Assembly (NCBI GenBank): GCA_036937835.1
Contig: CM072873.1
Coordinates: 8,578,001-8,642,000 of the forward strand
Length of the DNA: 64,000 nucleotides
Origin: Pampus argenteus
Lineage: Eukaryota; Chordata; Actinopteri; Scombriformes; Stromateidae
Direction of reading: 5' to 3'
The notes below the pieces were generated by a model. The model was not told the origin of the DNA and did not search any database. It saw only the letters and a list, made by a program, of their open reading frames with translations. The position numbers and the translations under genes were made by a program. Shown here piece after piece: positions 1 to 10,300 of this stretch (the stretch's first letter is position 1; each line of letters opens with the position of its first letter).

Positions 1-420
1 ATGGAGGGGTGAAAAAGTTTGTGAAAAGTGCACAGACAGGCTCCCTGTTATTAATAACATGTAGCATAGCTAATCTAAAGAGCCTCAAGTGAGTTTGGTG
101 AAGCAGCATATAAAACAATACAGCAGGTTTAGCCAACACAACGTTAGCTAACTTAACATATAACTTCACTAGCGGCTCACTTATGCCATAGCTTAACATT
201 ATTTGCGCCTTTGTTAGCAAGCAACCTGGCTAAAGTACCGCTAAAGGCTAACACGGCTAGCAAGTTGATAAAAAAAATGACTTAATGTTAGCAGCAACTT
301 AATTAAACGCTAGCTCGCTGACTTCTCACTTCACTCACATAACTGCACACGTTTTGTTTATTCTACTTCTCACACATAAGAGGAGTTAAAACGAGGAGTT
401 TTTAGTGTGCTGTCAAACAT
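1..420. other. AT-rich flank dense in GCTA/TTAGC motifs
   Basis: At least nine copies of gctaac, gttagc, gctagc or close variants fall within about 250 bases (roughly 62-315). No reading frame is supported. It lies beside the CpG-rich stretch to its right. Confidence 0.4.
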
Positions 421-429
421 ATAACATTA

Positions 430-1070
430 GAGGCACCACGGCTTCACCTCCCGGTGTTATATTTGTAGCCGCCGCCTGAAGCGACAGTTGAAGCGCTGCC
501 TTACCGAAGGAAAGTAGACGTTGGCTGTGTCGGGGTGTTGTCACGTCGTAGCTGCTCCTTTCCGTTACCCAGGTTTGTTACGAGCCGAGGACAAAGGGGA
601 GAACATCATGTTTTTAGGAGTTTAAATGGTAAACAAGGCTGAGGTTGAAATGTGCGGCTCGTCGCCGAAGGAAGAACTTCGCCTATAAAAAAAAAAGGGG
701 GGAAGACAACCCCAGAGAAAAGACCTCACGGCGGGGTGATCTCAGACGAGCTCCAGCATCATGACTGGCCGTCGTACAACAGACACGGAGCAGCACCGTG
801 CAGCCATATGTCCAAGTGTTTCACAACAACAATCGGTGACTAATCATCAGAAATCTTCCACCAGTCGGACGCAAAAAGTTACGACATTCCCCAAGAAGCG
901 TGCAGGCAAACCAGCCGACGACCCTCCGTTTAACGCCGATGTCCCCTCTCCACACACACACACACGCACACACACACTGCTGCCACCCTCGCAAACAACC
1001 AACATCAACATGGGAGCAGAGCAGAGCCTCCCAGCCTGCTCCTCCCCCTCCGACCGAGGCTCAAGTCACT
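430..1070. promoter_or_regulatory. CpG-rich stretch, candidate promoter or first exon of a neighbouring gene
   Basis: CpG dinucleotides are frequent here (for example gccgccgcc, cacgtcgtag, cgagccgagg), unlike the rest of the window. On the minus strand a strong donor, CTTTCCTTCG|GTAAGG, sits at 505/504. A non-coding first exon read leftwards out of the window is therefore possible. Short reading frames at 652-1075 match no family I recognise and may be chance. The neighbouring gene cannot be named. Confidence 0.4.
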
Positions 1071-1079
1071 ATTAACTGA

Positions 1080-4000
1080 GAGGAGAGCGTGAAGGAGGAC
1101 GGGCTGTTAAAAGGGTTCCCAAACCGTAGTTCGGGGACCTCCAGGCGTCCATTAAATGGGGTCCTTGTAGCAGGGGCGTGTCCGATGATGGGTTTAGGGT
1201 GATGGGGTGGGTGGAGATCACATGTAACAAAAAGCCCCTGGTCAGACTCAAACTAGCAGCTTTTTCTTCATATACAGTAAATAAACAAGATGTCTGTAAA
1301 ACTTGACAGGACCCATTGAGTGGTCAACTAATACTACTGTACGAGGGGAACATGCAACAATTCTCACTGATTGCATAGTCTCATAGTTGGGTATCCAGTT
1401 CTTATCAAACATCCAAAACTAGTCTAGACATGTCCCCATCCCTTTTATCCAAAGGGATCCCCAGAAAAAAAAAACACACTTTAAGTAAAAGTCTGGACAG
1501 TGAAATAGAAAGCACAATTATTATATTTATCAACCTTCATAAAGTAAAAAAAAAAAAAAACTATAAGGTGACAAAACAAATGTTATTGACAGCAAATCAT
1601 TAAATAAATGGAGGTCACAGACATGCAGTCATGTTGCCAACTATCTCATGCCCCGTCGTTCCCACGCTACACCACATTTCACAAGTAATTTCCTGTTGAG
1701 CTCGAGCATGAACACAAACGGTCGTCACTTCCTCATCCTTCTCCGTCGTCATCCCTCCTCCGAAACACTGACACTGATATGCACAAAAACACAAATACAT
1801 GCACCTCCTCATTTCGCTCTTAAAGCACTCCCCCAAGTGGTTCAAGCTCACTGACTCCCACAGACATACAATTACCGCTTTCTCTGAAAAGAACCACTAG
1901 TCTGGCTGCATGCCGTGTTATGTGAGAGGACGTCATTGTTAGGACTCAAACACGAGAGGACGACATTTATTCTCACTGTACTTTTATGTGCTGCCAACGC
2001 ATTTGTTGATTTCAGCTATCAAGAGTTATGCAACATCACATCCCTTCTGAGACGCAGACACACAAACTGCATTACTTCATTGCAAAAGGAAGTGGTCATG
2101 AACTGTGTAAATGTCGTCCCACCCGAAGCGTACGGTATGCATCCGCAAGCTGACTGAGAAGGCTTCACGATTGGCTAGCGCTGCCATGACATGTGAAGCT
2201 ATCAAGCGGCACATGTTTAATCTGCTGAAAAGCTGCGGATGTTTTCCGGTGGCTGCTAATGATCTGCATGCCTTGGGGCTCGTTAAGCAGCGTGATGACA
2301 TATGGCTAACGCTGTATTTGTGTTGGGAAATGGGTGCGCATGATAGGGGCCTTTGAGCCCGAATCCAAGAACAACATGGGGACTCAATCACATCCTGGCA
2401 AGAAGGCCTCATCTAAGCAATATTGTTTCGTTTAGAAAATTGGGCAGGATGAAAAGAATGTTGTGAGCTCAAAGCCGTTTTCGAGATGCCAAAGTATCCC
2501 CTATAGCCGCAATAAATGGATGCAGCCTGATCACACCACTGCTACCATACATACAGTGTGCTGTAAGACATCACAGGAAAGGTCAGAGCAGTCGTGTTTT
2601 TTAACCCAGTACTCATTGATTTACCTACGTTAGCAGTGAGAGGCAGCAGGGCAGGTTACCCAGGCCAGCAGTAACCAATGACAGGCTCAGCTTCCTCACA
2701 GCCACCACATCCATCCCGTCAGAGCTCGATGACTCAGCTTCTCAGAGGCACAGGAGTGTGGGAAGCTCTCTCCTGCGATTGGCTGCCTACGTGCAAACAC
2801 ATCCTCCATCAACAAAAAGGTGCAGCAACCCGCAAACCCACTTCCCACCTAAACTCTAAATGACAGGCTGAAATTGAAAACACTCAGAGGTATGCAGACT
2901 CTGTTTCTAATGTGCAGGTAACACAGAAAGCATCTACGGTTAGAAAATCAAGATGCAGCGACGTGTCTATTTCTCGCCCCACAGAAACAAGCGTTTAGTC
3001 AGAAATCAATCACAAACCTAACCACCTCTTAGGAATGCTGTAATTATTTTTATGGTGCCCGTAAGATTTTAATGATAAGACTTCTATGCAGTCAAGAAAC
3101 CGAGCTAACAATCAGTCTTTGAAACCCAACCTGTGATGAGACTGTGCACTGCCTGTGAGGATTGTTATTATTATTAAAGGCGGTTCAAAATAGGGCTTAA
3201 AATATGTCCAACCCATTCTTCATGATAATGTTTGATATTGGGAGAAAACTAGGGATCGGTCAGTTGTCAGCACTCAATATGTAATTGCACAATTTTTAAT
3301 CAAAAGTTAAAGAAAGGGTATGTGAGGCACCTCTTCTAAGGAGCAGGTGACATACTGTACCTGCGGCACTTGAACATCCAGATAAGTAACATGCAGGCAG
3401 CACTGAAGGGAGATAAGAGGAGGACTGCAGAAGCAATGGTTGTAGATGTCTGCATGCACTCTTTACTTATTAGATAAGGGTGAATGGTGTCAACTGTGCA
3501 GACAAGGCATGCAGTTTTAATCTTGGCTCCAGATGGGTTCTTCATACGGGCCAGAAAAATCTGATTACGGAGGCCTGGTAATAAGAATCCCTCTAAAAAT
3601 CTAGATCTCGTCTCTTTGGTTTGATTTCCTGAATACAAGAACACAAGCACCCTAAGTATCAGGTGAGGATGTGAAGATGAAGGTTACTGATCGCTATCGT
3701 GTGTGCTGATAGAAATACATGAAAACAGATTGCTTTGTGAATCTGACTCTGGGGTTCCTTGAGTACAATAATGAAATTGTTGCATTGTTATCATTAGTAT
3801 AACTGCATCGTGTGACCAATTAATGCATTACTCAGTTAATTTTTTTTTATATTTCTTTTGAAGTATAATGTTTTACAGTTGTGATCTGGACCAGTCACAC
3901 ATTACTGTCAATACATCGCCTGGTGCTTTGTCCTGTTATTATACCCACACAGGATTTATTCCTGGATACAATGATGCTGATTATTATTATTAAATACTAC

Positions 4001-4250
4001 GTTGTATCTAAAGCAGAAGTTGTCAACAGTTAAATAACCCTGTTAATGTTCTAGTGGTCATTAGAGAACAAATGGATATTTATAGATGTCATACTAGAAC
4101 AGCAGCCATCTTTATCTTTAGGCTGAAATATTTGAACTCAAGTGTGATAAGAAAATAATCAGGTCATCTTATCACGCGTCCTCTGGCTGTGATCAAATCA
4201 TTTAGAATGAAGTCAATGAGAAGCAGCCGCGAGTAAACAGTTGATGTTTG
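1080..4250. other. intergenic stretch, nothing recognised
   Basis: No coding exon, RNA gene or repeat family could be supported on either strand. It contains an A15 run near 1546-1560 and a small hairpin with 9-bp arms (4144-4152 and 4167-4175, GTGATAAGA/TCTTATCAC). Confidence 0.5.
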
Positions 4251-4251
4251 T

Positions 4252-5593
4252 TTTATTGGCCTAAGATTGTCTGGACATAATGCAACGTCTCCGGTGCTTA
4301 AAGATGTTTATCGTACATTTATTTGTGACATGTGCAGCACAGAGTATAAATGTGTATACTGAATAAAAGAGAGACATGGAGTCATACGAAAAGGCAAACT
4401 TTACAATGAATTTTTCAGGACATTTTGAAGGTTCTTTTCACATGTTTCTTTTAGAGCATTATCTAGATTCAAAAATATGCCCATTGATATGAATGGAGGA
4501 CAGTAACGAACAGAAATGTGTTCAGTTTTCTTATGTAACCTCGCCTAGTTATCCTCTCACCCTGGCACTTCCACGTTTGATTACCAAAGCGATTGTTTTC
4601 TCAGCTATAATACAATGCATACAGGATTTTTTTTTTTTTTTTACATTGAAACATCAGTTACATCTGCCATGTTCAAATATTTGACCCCATTAACAAAATA
4701 TGTATAACAATAACAAATTTTACCAACAATAAAAGCATTTGTTATAATAGTCAGAAAGTCCCATCTCTTGCTATGCTTGATTGAGACTGAAAGAATCGTG
4801 TGCGTTTATATACACAGTGATGAAAAAATACAGACATAACACAAGTGCTTAGGAAACACAAAGTTCATCTGTGAAAGTCGTTGAGGCTATGACCGTTAAA
4901 TTACACTTCTTCTGACAGATGCACGTCTCCCATGTTGATTGGCTGGTGCAATGCTGCCTCCTCATGGCCTAAAGCACACACTGCAGGTGTCTTTAAAGAT
5001 TTACATCTTCTTGTTCTCAAAAAAAGGGACAACTTGCTCTAGTCCTATTGCACAATTTATCTTCCAGCGATGGAGACATATACATTTCAATTGAAAAAGT
5101 CAGTGTTTTGTTTCCCCCGCAACTGCTGGCAAAAAAGTTCAAACTACTGTACAGTGTCACATTTTAAATAAATACTCTCCATTAACAAAATGTTGATGAG
5201 TATATTATAGCATTTATAAAACTGAAAAACATCTCAACAACTTATCGACTCAAAAGGAACCACATAATTCAGCACCAAGATCTGGTGGCAGCTTTGGCTG
5301 AAAAAGTAAACAAACAAAAAACAAAACAAAAAATGCCAAATAAAATATCAAACATAGCAATCCAACACCAGCAGGTATTAAATATTTGTATTAAAATGAG
5401 CTTTCAAATCCCAAACCCACTTTTTTTAACAGGGCCTAGAAGCTATACATATATAGAGATATTTTGTTTATGTGGATATTTCTTTCTAAAAAAAACAAAC
5501 ATTTTCTGTCATTTTGATAAATAAAAATAGAAAAACCACAGAAATATGTTGTCCGCCTTAATGTCTGCCGTGTGAGTCCTGCCTCTCCTCCTG
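4252..5593 (-). other. arid1b: probable arid1b 3' UTR with candidate poly(A) signals
   Basis: Sequence downstream of the stop is AT-rich and has no long reading frame. The first canonical AATAAA hexamers on the minus strand after the stop are at 4318-4323 and 4252-4257; weaker TATAAA and GATAAA variants lie nearer (for example around 5055 and 5212). A 16-base T run on the plus strand (4627-4642) lies inside. The true cleavage site is not visible, so the left boundary is a guess. Confidence 0.45.
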
Positions 5594-7399
5594 TCATAAT
5601 TTCCCTAAGTGAAAGAGAACTTGGCAAATAATGGCCACCACTCCCACATTGAGCACTGAGGAAATGGAGATGTCTAATAATCTGCTTTCGTACAGCACAA
5701 ACTCTGTCTTGTTCTCCTCTACTTTAGCCATGGCCAACAGGCCTTTAGCCGCCCTGCACATCATGTTTATACTAGGTGGGTCCATAGGGGGATGCCCTAA
5801 GTGCAGCAAGCTGTGAGGGTTCTGCTGGTACTGCGCCATGCTGACACCGTCCTCCAAGAAGCCCACCAAATTACCCACGCTGCTCTTCTGCATGGCTATG
5901 GCACGTGCAGCTGTAGGATCTCCTTGTGCAAGGTGGGAGAGGACCGCCACTGCCATCTCCCTGTACACCTGGGCCTTCCTCTGACCCACATAGCGGATCA
6001 AGACAGAGAAGAGTTTCTCCTGTCGGCTGAAAGGCGGTGTAGCTAGCAGGAGGTCGACATTGCCGTCCTGGATGCTCAGCTTGCAGAGACATTCCAGCAC
6101 CAGCCTCTGAGGAGTGAGCTGGGAGTAGGGCGCTGCAGATGGGAAGGGGTCCTGGGCTTCAGCTGAAGGGCACACCATCCAGTGGAGAAGCCCATCCAAG
6201 ATAGGGAGACAGATAGTGTCTGGATAGGTGGAGAGATCTAGCTGGCCTGAGATGTTGGCCAGAGTAACCATGGCATTCTCCCTGAGCACACTCAGACACT
6301 CCCACCACCACTCCTCTTTACTGCTTGACAGCCCCTGCTCCTGCTGTTCATCTCTCTGATAGCTAGGGGGTGACCTGTTTCTTTCTGGGTGCTGGTGGTG
6401 CAGCAAGAGGAGCCTGCCCAGTAGAAGAACCAGCGCGGGGTGGCGTGACATATCCGAGTCGTTACCCGGGAGAAAGGACAGATTCCGGACGATGTTGGAG
6501 ACGCAGAGGCATCGCTTGGTCAGAGAGTCCTGCCACGCAGAGGTTGTGGAGAGCGGTGCCTCGTCCAGGCAGCAGGGCTCATCCTCCAGCAGAGTGATGT
6601 GGTCCTGCTCCCCATCTGGATGGACCCTGAATGGGTAGGACGGCAAGGAGCGTGCAGGGTGGGCATGAGAGAGGGCGTCAACCCTAGCACACAGGACATC
6701 ATCTATAGTAGCGGTGATATGTTTCCTTGATTGTTGTTTCATGTCATCCATCTTGTTTTCCTGTTTGTTTTCTTTCCTCGTCTGTTTGTTAGCCCTGGCA
6801 GGTGGTTCGCTGCGGGGTTCAAAGTGTGTCTGGATGTGGGCAGTGGAGTCACCTCCACCAGCCTGCCAGTGCAGCAGCCCGCTGGTGAACTCTGTGACGT
6901 AACCTGTCATGTCTTCAGTTACATCCTCTTTGTGGACGATCTTGATGGGGAGCTTATCATACTTGCTGGCTTGTTTAGGTTTGGGTTCGAGCACTGGAAG
7001 AGGCTGGTCAACACATTCCTTTTTACTCTCCGCTCTCTTTTCACTCTCTTCTTCGTCTCTGTCTTCTTTGTTCTTGTCCTCGTTCTTTATGCTCACCTCA
7101 AGCTCTTCCCTCTCACCATTTACATCAGATGACACTGGCTCTGTGGTGACAGGTGGAGCTTCCTCCGTGCTGCTCTCTGCTGGCTCCACCAGTGGCTCTG
7201 CAGCCGGGGCTAACTCAGGTTCAGATTGGACCGTACAGTCTGTTTCCTGGTCAGGGACGGGTTCTTCTTTCTGGTTATCTGTGGGGCCCAAGAGGCTTTT
7301 CTGAGCCACAGTTCCGACTTCATACTCTTCCAGGATGCCAAATATCTCAATCAGACAACGACGGAAGTACTCTACAATGAGCTCCAGGAAGCCAGGCAA
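5594..7399 (-). CDS. arid1b: arid1b exon w17, BAF250_C domain and stop
   Basis: Residues 1087-1687 and TGA at 5594-5596. It opens LPGFLELIVEYFRRCLIEI, then an acidic Glu/Pro/Ser linker (exon residues about 30-145) that aligns poorly with other ARID1 proteins. Next come KYDKLPIKIV, SGLLHWQ, HIQTHF, ITATIDDVL, a WWW motif, LANISGQLDLS, AEAQDPFP, LATPPFSRQEK and the C-terminal LLDISISSVLN. LxxLL-type motifs LGRLL and LDGLL are visible. This is the BAF250_C (formerly DUF3518) region, which anchors ARID1 to the BAF core. The family's last coding exon is likewise a single large one. The acceptor is TGTCTGACCAG. Confidence 0.97.
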   Translation of the reverse strand: MPGFLELIVEYFRRCLIEIFGILEEYEVGTVAQKSLLGPTDNQKEEPVPDQETDCTVQSEPELAPAAEPLVEPAESSTEEAPPVTTEPVSSDVNGEREELEVSIKNEDKNKEDRDEEESEKRAESKKECVDQPLPVLEPKPKQASKYDKLPIKIVHKEDVTEDMTGYVTEFTSGLLHWQAGGGDSTAHIQTHFEPRSEPPARANKQTRKENKQENKMDDMKQQSRKHITATIDDVLCARVDALSHAHPARSLPSYPFRVHPDGEQDHITLLEDEPCCLDEAPLSTTSAWQDSLTKRCLCVSNIVRNLSFLPGNDSDMSRHPALVLLLGRLLLLHHQHPERNRSPPSYQRDEQQEQGLSSSKEEWWWECLSVLRENAMVTLANISGQLDLSTYPDTICLPILDGLLHWMVCPSAEAQDPFPSAAPYSQLTPQRLVLECLCKLSIQDGNVDLLLATPPFSRQEKLFSVLIRYVGQRKAQVYREMAVAVLSHLAQGDPTAARAIAMQKSSVGNLVGFLEDGVSMAQYQQNPHSLLHLGHPPMDPPSINMMCRAAKGLLAMAKVEENKTEFVLYESRLLDISISSVLNVGVVAIICQVLFHLGKL

Positions 7400-10300
7400 C
7401 TGGTCAGACAAACAAACAAACAAAAATATCAATGTCAACAATGGAAGCGGAAAGCAATCAATCTACTAACTATCTTCACATTATAATCACTTTGTTTTCA
7501 AATAGTCATAATATTTATATTCAAATAGTCAATAACAAGGCAAATATTCAAAGAAACCCCCCACTGAATTTTACAATAGAAAGGTTAATCTAGAGGATTA
7601 GGTTTAGAGATACAGTAAACTGTAACTCAGACTGTCACAGCATGCTCTAGTGGGCTAAATGAACCAGTTCTGTCAATCATCAGTGAACTGTAGTCATAAA
7701 ACTGGTTTTACCTGGGAGAGGTTAAAGGAGGCCACAGTGCTGTCATCGTACAGCAGGATGTTGATGGTGTCTAGAGCCCATGTGCTCTCTGCCAGGAGTC
7801 CAGACTTCAGAGACATCATCACACGCCAGGCCTCAGGCATTCCTGGGATTAAAACAGTGGGAGTTTTGGAACCAGAAATGAAAGAAAATGGAGGTCAGAC
7901 TTTGCCCAAATGATAAAAATGTAGCTGTTGTGGTAAATGTGGTAGCTCTACCTGAACTTTAGGCCTAGTTGTACAGCTAATGTTGTTGTTTTAGAGCATG
8001 AAAATACTGCAGGTGCCCACATTTGCAAGCTAAATATCCAGCTATAATTGAACTGTTGATAGATGACCAAGAAAAATCTTACCCACCCATCCACATGTTT
8101 ACAACATCTCACCCTACCGACAGCCCTTTTTAAAACATCAACTGATAAAATAATAAGATTACAAATAAATGCTTCATCTCACCAGTGTCCTTGGATGTAA
8201 GCTTGCGTCGAGGCTTGAGAGTCGGCATTGCAGCCTCCACTGATCCTGGAGGGTAGTTGAGGTCCCTCCTCAGGTTGGGAGGAAACTGACCCAGTGGCCC
8301 GGGGCCCTGTGGGCCCATCATGGCCATCCCAGGCTTAGGCATCTTCATGGGTGACATGAATGGCAATTTGCTGGGTGACATCCGGGAGTCCATGGAACGC
8401 TGGAAGGCCCCTGGACTGGGTGCTCTGGGCAGGTGGTTAGCCATGGATGGGGAGTTGGAATAAGATGACGGGGGCTGGCGTGACGACAGGGGAGTCATGC
8501 CGCCCGATGATGACATGTAGGGAGACTGACGATGCCACTGTTCCTGTACAGGCCGCCCGTCCATGTCATCTCTACCAATTGAGCCATAAGGGGGTATTTG
8601 TGATGGGGGTCCCTGTCGGTTGGGGTAGGGATAGCCAAGGTCTGTCCTGGATGGCCACATGTTGGGGCCGTCAGCAGTGTGGTTAGGTGTGGGTCCCCCA
8701 CCCATCATACTGTGCTGGCTCTGCCCCGAGGGGGCCATGCGGTCGCGGGGGTAGGGGTAGGGGAACTGTCCCTGGATGGGTCTGTGCTCAGGACCCGAGT
8801 ACCCACCACCATAGTGGTTGTACATGTCCGGCTGCTGGTTCGGGTACTGCATGGCATACATGTCACTCTCGTGTCTCTTGGGTGGGGGGCCATACATACC
8901 ATCCATGGGCCGTTTGTAGCCCTGCTGAAGCAAAGATATGGATAGTTAGTAATGACTTTTTTCCAGTTAATGTAGGACTGAACTCAATCCACCAGCACCA
9001 ACAGATGCTTTCAGTCAGTTGGTATGATCACTATATCAGATTATACTTTAAGTGTGCATCTCGAGGTGCAGGAAGCATTTGATACAATATCTGTAGTTAT
9101 CATCAGCTAATCTTAAAATCTTAAAAAATTTGATAACATTGTTTTTTCCAAAATGTATTTATCTATTGTCTTTATGTTGAACTGTGATATTTTAGGGCTA
9201 AATATTGTGAAAGGACTGTATTTCCATCTTATAGTAATGGATGAACAGTACATACAGATGATATCTCTCACCTGTTGCTGTGGATACATCCCAGATGGAT
9301 GCATCCCGTATGGCATGCTGGGATACTGCTGACCGTAGCCATCGTGTCTAAAGGAATATTAAAAAATGGATTAGTTATTAGCAAAACTACACAATTTCTA
9401 TGTATTGGTCTGAGTATGCACGCATACACACACACGCACACAAGTGCTAACCTCTGCTGTGAAGGGTATCTGCTGGAAGAATACATGCTACCCTCATTGT
9501 TAGAAGGTCCCATGTTGTTCTGACCCCCGGGGGGGCCCATGCTCCCCTCCATCCCCATCACATGGTCCGGTCTGAGGATCACACAACAGTAAGTCTTCAT
9601 GCTTCTGACACACACCACTGACATGACTTCCATTATAAACAGGTAGGTAGGAACATCAAGTAAAAACGTCACTTGGCTTCAGTTCTTACCTTCTGTCAAA
9701 GCCTGGCCCGTATGGGTATTGTGACCGTTGGCTCATACTCAGGGCTGATGGGGGCCGACCATACATGTCCTGCATACCACCACTGGGCATCTGGCCTGGG
9801 ATATAGGGATCAGCTCCTGCCACTGAGGATGAAGGAAGCAAAGTGATTGAATGGAGAAAAAAAATCAATAAAAAAGTCCTAATTTTAAGGTGAAAAATAA
9901 AAGTGTGGCTATAACTGTCTTAGAAACGAGTCATGTCTTCTGCTAGCCAGCAGGTGGCAGCATTCCACTATGAATATTCACCACTTTACACTACTAAATC
10001 TATTGTTCTGAGACTGAAACTGATGTTATACAGCTAACATCCACCATATTATTAATTCAGACTCCATTCTCCTCAGCCTTCAGAGGAGCCGACATCCTTT
10101 CTAAAACTTCTGTTTGTTCTGAAAACTAAACCACATGAGTTGGCCAACGACAGGTGCTTCTCAGCAGGGTGGAAAGGATGAAAGGTTGAAACGAAGAGGA
10201 TGAAAAAGGATGAACAAAGTTAGGATGAGACGGAGGCTAAGCTACAAGAACATCAGAGGAGCTGGTGTTTTCGATAAAGGGGTGAGTGGTGTAACAAACA

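Noticed and set aside
652..1075. 63- and 104-aa plus-strand frames in the CpG-rich stretch
   Set aside because: Arg/Thr/His-rich, ending in a CA repeat translation, with no recognisable domain; probably untranslated or chance.
6731..7304. 131-133-aa plus-strand reading frames
   Set aside because: They are antisense shadows of the acidic linker and conserved region of arid1b exon w17.
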